Below, piece by piece: positions 19,396 to 28,915 of a stretch of DNA of 64,000 bases. Each line of letters starts with the position of its first letter. Position 1 is the first letter of the stretch. The DNA lies in NCBI RefSeq assembly GCF_963975415.1, contig NZ_CAXBGN010000004.1, positions 618,341 through 682,340 on the forward strand, written 5' to 3'. This DNA comes from Kriegella sp963975415. GTDB lineage: Bacteria; Bacteroidota; Bacteroidia; Flavobacteriales; Flavobacteriaceae. Position numbers and translations under genes: made by a program. The notes under the pieces were generated by a model. The model did not search any database, had not been told where the DNA came from, and saw only the letters and a list, made by a program, of their open reading frames with translations.

Positions 19396-20970
19396 CTATT
19401 TCTTAAGCTCTAAAGCCATAGTGTCTTTATACTGCTTTCTCATTTCGACAAGTTTGTCTTGTAATTCGGCTTCTATGTTAGCATATGCTTTATCTCCAAA
19501 AAGATTATCCATCTCAGTCGGATCTTCTTGTAAGTCATACAACTCCCATTGATCTATATCGTTATAAAAATGAATGAGTTTATACCGATCCGTTCTTACC
19601 CCATAGTGCCTTTTTACCGAATGCGGACCGGGATATTCATAATAATGATAATACAGGGCATCGCGCCATTTTTCGTTACCTTCTTTTTCCACCAAGGGAA
19701 GTAACGATTCTCCCTGCATTTCCTCTGGAGGATTCACCCCAGCCAGTTCAAGAAAAGTCGGTGCATAATCAATATTCTGAACCAATTGATCAACCGTTCC
19801 TTTTTTGAATCGAGAAGGCAATTTCATCACCAAAGGCGTACGGAACGACTCTTCGTACATAAAACGTTTGTCGAACCAACCGTGTTCTCCCAAATAAAAG
19901 CCCTGATCCGAGGTATAGACCACCAAAGTGTTTTCCGCTAGACCATTTTCTTCGAGGTAATCCAATATTTCCCCCACGCTATCGTCTACTGAAGCAATGC
20001 ACCTCAGATAATCTTCAAGATAACGCTGATAACGCCATTCCATCAATTCCTTTCCACTAAGGTTGGCTTCTTTGTAATATTTGATTTCCTTGTCATAGGC
20101 TTTGTCCCAAGCAGCACGTTGGGCAGCATTCATTCGATTGATCTGTTTTTCAAAATACTTCCTTAGTTTCCCCTCAATTTCACCCTCTTTATCGTACATT
20201 TTCAAATCGTTCACCGGACAAAAATCTTTGATATGCATTTTCTGTTGGGCAGCGGCTGTCCGATTTTCATAATCATCGTAGAAATTATCGGGTAACGGAA
20301 ATTTCACATCATTATATTTCTCAAGGTATTTTGTATCGGGCATCCAACACCTATGCGGAGCCTTATGGTGCATCAACATGGCAAAAGGTTTTTCTTTGTC
20401 CCTGTTTTTCAACCAATCCAAACTAAAATCGGTAATAAGATTGGTGACATACCCTTCTACCCTTGATTTGGAGCCCATTTCAATAAAATCGGGATTATAG
20501 TAATCACCCTGTCCTGGTAAAATATTCCAATAATCGAACCCGGTTGGATCACTGCCCAAATGCCATTTTCCTATCATTGCGGTTTGATACCCCTCTTTTT
20601 GTAATAATTTTGGAAATGTCACCTGACTACCGTCAAATTTCTGACTATTGATTTGCTGGCCGTTCATATGGGAAAATTTACCGGTAAGCATTACCGCCCT
20701 ACTGGGCGAGCATATGGAATTGGTTACAAAACTTCGTGTAAACAATATACCTTCATCGGCAATTCTATCGATATTCGGGGTATCATTTAGCTGTCCCCCG
20801 TAGGCACTGATGGCCTGATACCCATGATCATCGGTCATAATATAAATGATATTAGGACGATCCACTTGTTCGACTTCTGTGGTTTGCTTTGCTTCTTTAC
20901 ATGCAGAAAGACCAAAAACCAACAAAAGAAAAATACTTAGTACCCTAAAGAAAACTCTCGTTTTTGACAT
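19396..20970 (-). CDS. Sulfatase (S1 family), CSPSR motif
   Basis: A 524-residue lipoprotein sulfatase. The signal peptide ends in LSAC (Cys24), followed by PNIIYIMTDDHGYQA with the metal-binding Asp pair and SICSPSRAVMLTGKF with formylglycine-precursor Cys87. Further conserved segments are MIGKWHLG, the VVYTSDQGFYLGEHGWFDK metal site and LVMKLPSRFK. The lid region (DYLRCIASVDDSVGEILDYL) and overall pattern resemble N-acetylglucosamine-6-sulfatase or mucin-desulfating sulfatases, but specificity varies widely between subfamilies and I do not assign it. It lies between the esterase and the M64 peptidase in one leftward run with short gaps. Confidence 0.93.
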   Translation of the reverse strand: MSKTRVFFRVLSIFLLLVFGLSACKEAKQTTEVEQVDRPNIIYIMTDDHGYQAISAYGGQLNDTPNIDRIADEGILFTRSFVTNSICSPSRAVMLTGKFSHMNGQQINSQKFDGSQVTFPKLLQKEGYQTAMIGKWHLGSDPTGFDYWNILPGQGDYYNPDFIEMGSKSRVEGYVTNLITDFSLDWLKNRDKEKPFAMLMHHKAPHRCWMPDTKYLEKYNDVKFPLPDNFYDDYENRTAAAQQKMHIKDFCPVNDLKMYDKEGEIEGKLRKYFEKQINRMNAAQRAAWDKAYDKEIKYYKEANLSGKELMEWRYQRYLEDYLRCIASVDDSVGEILDYLEENGLAENTLVVYTSDQGFYLGEHGWFDKRFMYEESFRTPLVMKLPSRFKKGTVDQLVQNIDYAPTFLELAGVNPPEEMQGESLLPLVEKEGNEKWRDALYYHYYEYPGPHSVKRHYGVRTDRYKLIHFYNDIDQWELYDLQEDPTEMDNLFGDKAYANIEAELQDKLVEMRKQYKDTMALELKK

Positions 20971-21016
20971 TTAAAATATTTAATAATTATACAATCAAAT
21001 CATTAGCTTGAAACTG

Positions 21017-24000
21017 TTAAAACTTTACGTCAACAGTTGAAAACCACTTGCGCCGAAGGTATTCTTCAATACCCTTTCTTTCCCAATCCAACAACTTTCT
21101 ATCAATGAGGATCATTTCGGCTATCTCTCCTTCCCACAACCCCTCGGTTCGCGCGATAGCCGCATCGGATGGAGATTGCAACTGAACAACCAGCGTACTA
21201 AAAGCCATAGGGTTGGGGGTATTGAAAGGATCAACTTTCTCACCATTTAGATAAATTTCGCCCTTCTTCGTTTTTGAATCAATGGTTTCGACATCGAAAA
21301 TCGCTTTCCCAGTATCCTTGCTTGTGCCGATCAAATCGTTCAACCCTTTAAACAAAGCGGTTCCGGGAAAAGACATGCTATTCTCCCTGTACACCAAAAT
21401 AAGGGTTTGGTAATCTTTTACCTCCTCTTTCATGATGCTTACCCAAACATGATCGAAAGCCGCTACGCCTTTTCCATTCAGTATATTGGGTTCATATTTT
21501 ATGAACAGTTCATTGGGGCTGCGTCGCCTTGACTTATCCTTCCATGCCTTTACAGGACCTCGATCGGGATACGTCTCGTCAGGTTTACCATTTCCATCAA
21601 TATCAGTGGCATCAAACCACAATTTGACAGAAGCGTCATCGAGCTCGGCCGGGGAAATTTCAACTTGCCGTTTATGGGCCATATCATCGACCGCAAAACC
21701 GATTCTGTTGCTGCTCTCTGCATGGGTACTCTTGTTCTGGGCGGCCACGTAATAGGTACCCTCATGTGGTGGCCAAAATGAAGTACCAACAGCCAAAGGA
21801 GCTTCAAAATGCTCTAATCGAGCCTTGGGCGCATCTTTTTCATACCACTTATAGGCATAACCGTTCACCGGATTTTCTATTTCCACACCATTTACACCTC
21901 CGTTCTTGAGGTTGATATTGCTTATTTTAAAAGGATAGGCTTCCGGAACCTCAACTTCACCGACTACCGTGTTATTCCCACTATCCATCACCACATAATG
22001 GTAGGTGTCGGGCTTGAGTCCCACGCGTTCATTTTTCGAGACCGAAATGGTTTCAACCACACTAGGCACCCTTAGGTAATTGATGTTAGGTATGGATTGA
22101 CCGTTGGAAGCAAGCGTGATGATATTGCCCCCTTCGTTTAAAAACACCTCAGTAGTAGCCACGTCCCAACCCGTGTAAAGCGGTCGGGTTTGATTAAAAC
22201 GAACCGTTTCTTTAAAATCCTTGCCATTGATGGAAAGTTCTGCCGATGAGCCTTTCATATCAATTCCGCCATAGACAATATCTACCGGATAAAACCCACT
22301 ACGGGCTACCTTCACTTCCCATGAAATGGACCCCTCGTTTCCCTTAAAGTCAACATAGGTATTGTTGCTAGCGCTAAATAGATGTTTAAAGCTATGATCG
22401 ACAGCTTTAATAATAGCATTGCCAGGCTCATATACTATTGCCGGACCGTATTTGTGCCCCGCATTTTTCCATAGTACCGTATAAGGTGCGCTTCCTCCGG
22501 AAGGATGAAGGGCAATCGTTCCATTATTTTTACTAATATCGGATGCCTGAATAGCAATGTCTACCTTTACCTCAGCTTTCCCATTTCTTTTTTTAGATTT
22601 GGATTTTGTGCCGTTTTTAACCGTACTCGCATAGCTATCATAACTGGTCTTCGTACTTCGATACTCGCTATCTATCACCGTCAATTCAAAAATACCCGCA
22701 CCTACATCTTTCAATGTCTTGCCCGTTTCGCCGTTAGACCATTGGTAGGTATAGGGTGAAACACCTCCATTAGCATCGGCCTCGACCATGTACAAGCCGT
22801 TCTTCTTATCGGTAAGCTTCTTATCAAACGACACCGAAAGTGGCTTTGCCTTCTTCAGAGCTGAAGTATTGGTAATCTTCCATTCTACCGCTACTCGAGG
22901 AAATCGGGCAAAGGGTGGGTCGGGCCGTATATAATCCGTTTCATCGGTTATGGAGCATATCAATTCGTATTCAGAAATTGCACCAAATTCAACCTCTAAT
23001 TCATCAACACCGGATGCTATCATTTTCCCGTTCAAAAACCATCGTACCACTTGGGTATTCGGCTCAGGTTTGATGTGGGATACCGAGAACCGTATGCGCT
23101 TGCTTCCATCTATTTCAATGGTTGTTTCTTGTGGACTAAAACTTGTAATCGGATCGACTAAATCGTAAACCCGCATTGCAACCCTTTGATTGCATACCGG
23201 ACACATCTCTTCCGTATTATCAAAGACGCCAGCTCCCATGATACATCCTTGTGCGGTTGATCGATAATAATCTACAAGATGATATTGATTGCCTTCGAAA
23301 GCGCCGACCTTATCGATATATTCTTCTTCATACGGGGTTGGTAAGGGTGTTGTGGAGTCTATCCATTTTCTCCACTTGATTTTGTCCCGTTCATATTCAA
23401 GATCGGCCGCATAAGTCGGAAAAGCGTTCGTACCTGTTGCTGCAGTCGTATATTCGTCGCCTAAGCTCATACAGGTGTGCGAGATTTCGTGTAACATTTT
23501 TCCAATTCCGTTACCCGCAATCACAGCCGTACCTACCCTCTTTTCCAAATTTCTTGCAGCACCTCCACCACCTTTATCCCTATTTGGCATTATCAAAAAG
23601 GTTACCCATCCCCTATGCTCATTTTTCCATGGTAAAAACAACTTGTCGCGAATCGCATCTACTGTTTCTCGACCGATTCCTTTTCCCCATTCTGGTACAT
23701 CAGGCACCCATAGGCCATAGACATTAAAAAATTCCTTATAGTTCGCATAAGCCGTTTGGGCCCTGCTATCGCCATAGGTTAGGGCAGCCACCATAGATTC
23801 CTCGATGTCTTTTACAAACTCACCTCTTAATTCTGGAGAATTATAAGGCTCACTATCCTTAGAAGTCCATTGGTTCATGATGACCACATTAATTCTATTG
23901 TCTTTGTCACCCGTGATCTGAATAGGTATTAATTCAGATTTTGCAATGAGCGCATCAACCTCACTTTCACTCCATTCTTCGTGACCACTTTTATCCTTCT

Positions 24001-24097
24001 GTGGGAACATTAACAGCGGTATCAACACCAATATTGAAAAAAGAATAGTCGACAAGATTTTCATACGCGGTCTACTGCTTTTATTTCTTATTATCAT
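21017..24097 (-). CDS. M64 (IgA-peptidase-like) metallopeptidase with carbohydrate-binding-like modules
   Basis: A 1026-residue secreted protein. The zinc site is HEISH at residues 203-207, followed by the family-typical LGDEY (212-216); GCIMGAG and a CPVC pair near residue 300 complete the catalytic domain. M64 enzymes are zinc peptidases originally described from an IgA-cleaving gut bacterium. Downstream modules: a beta-sandwich segment (about 320-410), a PKD/SprB-like repeat (YTYQWSNGETG, about 450), a CBM6-like module (about 590-700, ISWEVKVARSGFYPVDIVYGG to NINYLRV) and a concanavalin/LamG-like end (about 830-1020, WEGEIAEMILIDRKLLDWER). A start at 24064 (MKILSTILF) would give a more ordinary signal peptide. 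In a sulfatase operon this suggests action on a glycoprotein or proteoglycan, which is inference. Confidence 0.82.
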   Translation of the reverse strand: MIIRNKSSRPRMKILSTILFSILVLIPLLMFPQKDKSGHEEWSESEVDALIAKSELIPIQITGDKDNRINVVIMNQWTSKDSEPYNSPELRGEFVKDIEESMVAALTYGDSRAQTAYANYKEFFNVYGLWVPDVPEWGKGIGRETVDAIRDKLFLPWKNEHRGWVTFLIMPNRDKGGGGAARNLEKRVGTAVIAGNGIGKMLHEISHTCMSLGDEYTTAATGTNAFPTYAADLEYERDKIKWRKWIDSTTPLPTPYEEEYIDKVGAFEGNQYHLVDYYRSTAQGCIMGAGVFDNTEEMCPVCNQRVAMRVYDLVDPITSFSPQETTIEIDGSKRIRFSVSHIKPEPNTQVVRWFLNGKMIASGVDELEVEFGAISEYELICSITDETDYIRPDPPFARFPRVAVEWKITNTSALKKAKPLSVSFDKKLTDKKNGLYMVEADANGGVSPYTYQWSNGETGKTLKDVGAGIFELTVIDSEYRSTKTSYDSYASTVKNGTKSKSKKRNGKAEVKVDIAIQASDISKNNGTIALHPSGGSAPYTVLWKNAGHKYGPAIVYEPGNAIIKAVDHSFKHLFSASNNTYVDFKGNEGSISWEVKVARSGFYPVDIVYGGIDMKGSSAELSINGKDFKETVRFNQTRPLYTGWDVATTEVFLNEGGNIITLASNGQSIPNINYLRVPSVVETISVSKNERVGLKPDTYHYVVMDSGNNTVVGEVEVPEAYPFKISNINLKNGGVNGVEIENPVNGYAYKWYEKDAPKARLEHFEAPLAVGTSFWPPHEGTYYVAAQNKSTHAESSNRIGFAVDDMAHKRQVEISPAELDDASVKLWFDATDIDGNGKPDETYPDRGPVKAWKDKSRRRSPNELFIKYEPNILNGKGVAAFDHVWVSIMKEEVKDYQTLILVYRENSMSFPGTALFKGLNDLIGTSKDTGKAIFDVETIDSKTKKGEIYLNGEKVDPFNTPNPMAFSTLVVQLQSPSDAAIARTEGLWEGEIAEMILIDRKLLDWERKGIEEYLRRKWFSTVDVKF

Positions 24098-24281
24098 AAG
24101 TTAAAGAAGGGCTAAATTTAAGTGATGAAATTAGAATTACTGACATCGAAATTATCGACATAGTGTATTATATTGACCTATATTTATTTGGATTTTACTA
24201 AAACCTACCACCTCTGATTATCGGATATGTCTAAATACCACTTGACATAAAAAAACTAAGACCAACGTACAAATGGAGAGG

Positions 24282-24295
24282 CAATCGATCGATTG
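24282..24295. repeat. 14-base perfect palindrome
   Basis: CAATCGATCGATTG is perfectly self-complementary. It lies in the 214-base gap between the peptidase start (24097) and the stop of the sulfatase upstream (24312). It could be an operator or part of a transcript stem, or chance. Nothing else was seen in this gap. Confidence 0.3.
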
Positions 24296-24311
24296 TCAAA
24301 ATCTACACACC

Positions 24312-25709
24312 TTACTGTGTGACACGATCAGCCATAAGTTTATCAATTACCGAATCACACTTTCTCGCATAATATTCGAGCAAGTTTGCATTCTGCGAAT
24401 CCAAGGCCAAATTATCAACCTCGACAACATCTTCCTTTAAATTATAGAGTTCCACAAATTCCGGATTTGCCTCATACCTAATGAATTTATAGGTTTGGTC
24501 TCTGAAACTTTCTGTTTTTGGCAATAACGTATCTCCTTCCCGCTGATGCTCAAAAAATGCCGATGTTCGCCATTCATCCAAATTATCATCAAAAAATGCG
24601 GTCAAACTCTGTCCTTGGTAACTTTCGGGAATCTCAACACCCGCCAAATCTAAAAGTGTCGGTGCTATATCAAGATTAAGCACCATATTCTCGTAGGACC
24701 CGCTTCGTTTCGTATCGGCTTGTCTAGGATCATAAATTATCAAAGGCACGCGAAGTGATTGTTCGTGCATGAGCCATTTTCCCGCAAATCCGCGTTCTCC
24801 CAAATAATAGCCATTGTCACCCATAAAAACGATTATCGTATTATCTGCCAAGCCTTCCTCCTTAAGGGTTTCCCGTATTCTGCCAATAGTGCTATCTACC
24901 GTACTTATCATTCGATAATACCCTTTCACCATTTTCTGGAATTTCTCGGGCGTATCATATCGCCAGTACCACCTTTTTCTATTCATGGAATGTTTCATGA
25001 ACTCTGGTAAGCCTTCAAAGAATTCTGGAGCGGCAGTCTGAGGAACAGGAATCTCATTTTGTTGATATAGGCTATCTACATAATTCGGCCAGAAGTATTG
25101 TTCTTCCGCCCCATCATCGGCATGTGGAGACCAAAAAGAAAGCGATAGGCAAAAGGGTTGCCCTTTACTCGACTTGATAAAGTCAATGGCATGATTACCG
25201 TTGATGTCGGCAAGGTGGGTCTGCTTTCCATCAACATCTCTCAAGTAAGGCCAAAATGTTTTAATACTTACATCGAACAATGAATCTTCAACCCCCTCAT
25301 TTACCTTTACGCCAAACTTACCTATCAAACCCGTTTTATACCCTGATTTCTTAAGTAAATACGGATAACTGTCTAACATATACTCATCTTTCAATTTTGG
25401 CTTTCCAAAATTGAAATCATGGGTTCTTTCATATAAGCCAGTAAGTATCGTGGCCCGGCTTGCGGCACAAATAGGGGTTGTCACGAAAGCATTTTTAAAA
25501 TAAAGTCCCGAACTGGCCAACTCATCCATATTCGGAGTCTTAATTATGGAATTTCCGGCATACCCTAGCGCGTCCCACCTTTGATCATCGGTGAGAATAA
25601 AAATAATATTGGGCTTTTTCAGATCTATTTTATTCTTGGTTTTCTCTTCACATCCTACCAACACCGCAAACACTGCAAGAACAAATACGGTAACTCCTAA
25701 TTTTCGCAT
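24312..25709 (-). CDS. Sulfatase (S1 family), CAASR motif
   Basis: A 465-residue lipoprotein sulfatase. The signal peptide ends VLVGC (Cys20), then KPNIIFILTDDQRWDALG and the active-site TPICAASRATILTGLYERT with Cys81. The third position of the motif is Ala instead of Pro (C-x-A-x-R), a variant accepted by formylglycine-generating enzyme in part of the family. GKFGVKV replaces the usual GKWH.G segment. IIVFMGDNGYYLGERGFAGK supplies the second metal site. Family call is secure; the changed motif and the GKFG segment point to a subfamily different from the other sulfatases here. Substrate unknown. Confidence 0.92.
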   Translation of the reverse strand: MRKLGVTVFVLAVFAVLVGCEEKTKNKIDLKKPNIIFILTDDQRWDALGYAGNSIIKTPNMDELASSGLYFKNAFVTTPICAASRATILTGLYERTHDFNFGKPKLKDEYMLDSYPYLLKKSGYKTGLIGKFGVKVNEGVEDSLFDVSIKTFWPYLRDVDGKQTHLADINGNHAIDFIKSSKGQPFCLSLSFWSPHADDGAEEQYFWPNYVDSLYQQNEIPVPQTAAPEFFEGLPEFMKHSMNRKRWYWRYDTPEKFQKMVKGYYRMISTVDSTIGRIRETLKEEGLADNTIIVFMGDNGYYLGERGFAGKWLMHEQSLRVPLIIYDPRQADTKRSGSYENMVLNLDIAPTLLDLAGVEIPESYQGQSLTAFFDDNLDEWRTSAFFEHQREGDTLLPKTESFRDQTYKFIRYEANPEFVELYNLKEDVVEVDNLALDSQNANLLEYYARKCDSVIDKLMADRVTQ

Positions 25710-25746
25710 ATCTAAATTTTAAAGCCCACAATGATAGCGCATCATA

Positions 25747-27615
25747 TCAATCGTAGGGTATCACCTTTTGAACGTACCCTTCTTTTAAAAGTTGGTCGGG
25801 TACCGAGGCTATATATTTACTAAGGTTTTCCTCATCAGTTTCACCCAAATAGCTAACATAAATACATTCTGTGCGCAATGTTTTTCCTTTTTCAGCGAGA
25901 TTAAATGCTGTTTCAAAACAAGTTGTCCCTGCTTTTAAAGCTACCTCGAAACTCACGGTGGTCATATTTTTATCGACCTTTGCGATCTTTTCTATATTCC
26001 CCACTTTTAACCAGGCATTTTCAACTTTCAAGTCTTTGTTTCCCGCCTTATTCTCCACGATTCTTTTACCCGACTCCTCTGGCCAACGATTTAAACGAAT
26101 CTCATATTTTCCAGCTCTGGAAACATTGACGACCCATATTTTTTTCCCGTTCCGGGTATGGGCATCGTGCGCATACATCTTTACCGGATTCTCATGGGGC
26201 GTTCCTACATGTATTTTAGCATATTCATTAAAGTCAACTGATACATCATGCCACCAATCTTCATATCTACCATAAAGTTCTTTAACAATGGCCGGGTATT
26301 GATTTGCCACATTTCGCAGCTCTTCAGGATCCCTTTTGATATCATATAGTTCGTCAGTATCCCTTTTAACAAGTCTCCACGCATCTGTAAGCACCTGATA
26401 CTCTTTATCCTTTACCGGATACTCTACTCGTTGATTCTGTACAATGAGGGTTCTGTCATCAGGCCACTCTATGAGCTTTTCTTTTAAAAAGGGAGCAAAA
26501 CTACGCCCATCCAACTGCAGTTTATCAGGACTCTCGAGACCACACAACTCCATTAACGTCGGCAATACATCTATGTGCCCGGTTAGGGCATCAATATCTT
26601 TACCTCCCTCGATACCTCCCTTTGGCCAACGAATAAAAAATGGTACGCGATGGGCATTTTCATACCCCCAAATCTTTCCACCTTTCATGCCTGCACTATA
26701 CCCCTCTTCAACCAAGCCTGTATCAAAATCCATAACAACACCTCCAAACCAAGGGCACGGCCCATTGTCTGTCATAAAAACGACGATCGTGTTGTCTCTC
26801 AACCCTACATCCTCAATTTTGTTTAACAGTTTTTTAACATTTTTATCAATATTGTCAACCATGCCATAATAGCGCGCCAAACGTTCGGAAACTTTACCCC
26901 TATAAGGCGCGACATATTGCTCATCGACCAACAATGGCGCATGGGGTAAATTTGTTGATAGATAGCAAAAAAATGGCGTATCCTTATTTTCGTCGATATA
27001 CTTAATAGCCTCATCAAACCACACCTCATTGCAATAACCTTCATACTTTTCAAACTTCCCATTATGTTTATAAGTATCATCGTAATAGTCATTACCCCAG
27101 TAATCCGGCCCCTGGCCAATACCGCCACCGCCGTGTACAATGGATTCTTTAAAGCCTCTATCTTGAGGCCTAAAAGGGTAGTTTTCTCCCAAATGCCATT
27201 TTCCGAATACGGCAGTTTCATATCCGTTAGAAGTAAATACTTCGGGCATGGTAACCATTCCCTCTTTTAACAAAGACCGACCACCAATGGTATGCCAAAC
27301 CCCTGCACGTGAGGAATAGTTTCCCGTTAATAAAGCAGCCCTTGTTGGCGAGCAAGAAGGGTCTACATGAAAATCTGTAAAACGAACGCTTTCTGCATAC
27401 AAAGAATCCAACGCTGGCGTTTTAACGTACGGGCTTCCATGGCACGCTAAATCTCCGTAGCCTTGATCATCTGTCATAATAAGAATTACATTGGGCTTCT
27501 CGGTGGCTGCAACCGTACTTCTAGGGTTTACATTCTCTTTACAACTAAAAGAGAGGACAGCTATTAAAAGTGGCATTAGGAAGCATTTGAAGTTCTTCTG
27601 TATCATTCCAATCAT
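25747..27615 (-). CDS. Sulfatase (S1 family), CSPTR motif, with C-terminal extension
   Basis: A 622-residue lipoprotein sulfatase (LSFSC, Cys25). It carries PNVILIMTDDQGYGDLACHG, the active-site SCSPTRAALLTGNY with Cys88, FGKWHLGENYPFRPQDRGF and IVVFMTDNGPCPW. This arylsulfatase-A-like core ends near residue 470. About 150 further residues follow, including KIWVVNVSRAGKYEIRLNRW, a beta-sandwich pattern seen in carbohydrate-binding-like appendages. It is the first gene after the ROK regulator's terminator and probably heads the leftward run through the peptidase to the esterase. An internal ATG at residue 4 is an alternative start. Confidence 0.92.
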   Translation of the reverse strand: MIGMIQKNFKCFLMPLLIAVLSFSCKENVNPRSTVAATEKPNVILIMTDDQGYGDLACHGSPYVKTPALDSLYAESVRFTDFHVDPSCSPTRAALLTGNYSSRAGVWHTIGGRSLLKEGMVTMPEVFTSNGYETAVFGKWHLGENYPFRPQDRGFKESIVHGGGGIGQGPDYWGNDYYDDTYKHNGKFEKYEGYCNEVWFDEAIKYIDENKDTPFFCYLSTNLPHAPLLVDEQYVAPYRGKVSERLARYYGMVDNIDKNVKKLLNKIEDVGLRDNTIVVFMTDNGPCPWFGGVVMDFDTGLVEEGYSAGMKGGKIWGYENAHRVPFFIRWPKGGIEGGKDIDALTGHIDVLPTLMELCGLESPDKLQLDGRSFAPFLKEKLIEWPDDRTLIVQNQRVEYPVKDKEYQVLTDAWRLVKRDTDELYDIKRDPEELRNVANQYPAIVKELYGRYEDWWHDVSVDFNEYAKIHVGTPHENPVKMYAHDAHTRNGKKIWVVNVSRAGKYEIRLNRWPEESGKRIVENKAGNKDLKVENAWLKVGNIEKIAKVDKNMTTVSFEVALKAGTTCFETAFNLAEKGKTLRTECIYVSYLGETDEENLSKYIASVPDQLLKEGYVQKVIPYD

Positions 27616-27630
27616 ATGATCTTATGGTTT

Positions 27631-27660
27631 ATAAAATAAAAAGCCCCCAAGCATGGAGGC
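27631..27660 (-). terminator. Rho-independent terminator after the ROK gene
   Basis: On the minus strand GCCTCC (27660-27655) pairs with GGGGGC (27648-27643) around a 6-base loop, with one T-G wobble, followed immediately by TTTTTATTTT. This is a classical intrinsic terminator shape just downstream of the ROK regulator (stop 27689). The next sulfatase starts only 15 bases beyond the T-run, so either its promoter lies within or upstream of the stem, or read-through is regulated. Confidence 0.65.
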
Positions 27661-27688
27661 ATATACTACACTAAACGCGTATAGTATT

Positions 27689-28915
27689 TTAGCTCAATGT
27701 CAATTCTAGGTTTAGAATTTTCTCCAATATCAATGAAACCGCACCTATCGAAGTTGCCTGATCGCCATGCGTAGAAGGCATTATTTTCACTTCAGCACTT
27801 GCCGGCAACAAATACTTGCTTTTTTTCTTCTCTATAAGATCGAACAACAGGTCTCCGCTTAATGAAATACCTCCACCAACATACACAGTTTCCGGATTCA
27901 ATAAATTCGCAATCGTGCCGATACCCTTGCACAAATACTCAGCTACCTCATCGTAAATTTTGATCGAGGCCTCATCCCCCTTTTTAGCCGCTTTCGCAAC
28001 CAATTCTGCGGTTATCAGCTCTTCATTGCCCCTACAAAGTTCTTCCAAGAGTTCTGAACTATTGCTTGAGAATGCCTGTTTACCCAAGGAAGCAATTCTA
28101 TGACCCGATGCCAAAGCTTCTAAGCAACCATACATGCCACATTTACATTGAACCGCACTATCTGTATCAACAGAAATATGTCCGAATTCACCAGCGAAAC
28201 CTGAAAAGCCCTTTAGAAGATTACCCTCTACCACTAAACCTGAAGCAATTCCGTACCCTATATTTATAACTGCGAAGTTTTTCTGATTTTCCTTAACCCC
28301 CATCTTCAACTCGCCCAAAGCCATTAAACGGGTAGAGTTGTCATAAAAGAAAGGCAAATCAAGATGCTTGGCGAGTTCTTTTCTTAAATCAATATCTGAC
28401 CAACGAAAATCAGGCGAAGACTCAATAATTCCCGTTTCACTATTCACCAAACCGGCAACACCTATTCCCACACCCCATATTTTCGCATCCGGTTCTTTTC
28501 GGTTACGAAGTTTATCAATGACCTTGACCACCTTTTCGATTATACTAAAGAAACCCTTTTCAAGTTCCGTTGGAACCTGTATCTCCGACACAAAATTTGC
28601 GTTTAAATCGACCAAGCACCCCCTAATATAGGTCGCCCCTAAATCAATTCCGATAATCAAATTATTGTGATTCTTGAATTTCACAATGACCGGAGGCCTC
28701 CCTCCGCTCGAATCTCCCACCCCAAGACTTTCAACCAATTGATCTTTAGATATTAATTCATCTACTATTCTAGTAATCGACGGTGGGGTGAGACCCGATT
28801 TTTTAGCCAACGAAGAACGAGTAATCTCATCATGATCTTTTATAAGCCTTAAAACAACCTTTTTATTGGCAAGGTGCAACAGCCCTACGTCCATTTTCGT
28901 ATATTCCCGTTTCAT
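27689..28915 (-). CDS. ROK-family transcriptional regulator (NagC/XylR type)
   Basis: A 408-residue cytoplasmic sugar-responsive regulator. An N-terminal winged helix-turn-helix (about residues 12-75: ITRSSLAKKSGLTPPSITRI) is followed by a GGRPP linker and a ROK sugar-kinase-like domain beginning IIGIDLGATYIRG. The ROK signature is present: FAGEFGHI followed by the zinc-binding CKCGMYGCLEALASG. Such proteins usually repress sugar catabolic genes and release DNA on binding a monosaccharide or its phosphate. It precedes the leftward sulfatase/peptidase run, the likely target. Which sugar is sensed is unknown. Confidence 0.92.
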   Translation of the reverse strand: MKREYTKMDVGLLHLANKKVVLRLIKDHDEITRSSLAKKSGLTPPSITRIVDELISKDQLVESLGVGDSSGGRPPVIVKFKNHNNLIIGIDLGATYIRGCLVDLNANFVSEIQVPTELEKGFFSIIEKVVKVIDKLRNRKEPDAKIWGVGIGVAGLVNSETGIIESSPDFRWSDIDLRKELAKHLDLPFFYDNSTRLMALGELKMGVKENQKNFAVINIGYGIASGLVVEGNLLKGFSGFAGEFGHISVDTDSAVQCKCGMYGCLEALASGHRIASLGKQAFSSNSSELLEELCRGNEELITAELVAKAAKKGDEASIKIYDEVAEYLCKGIGTIANLLNPETVYVGGGISLSGDLLFDLIEKKKSKYLLPASAEVKIMPSTHGDQATSIGAVSLILEKILNLELTLS

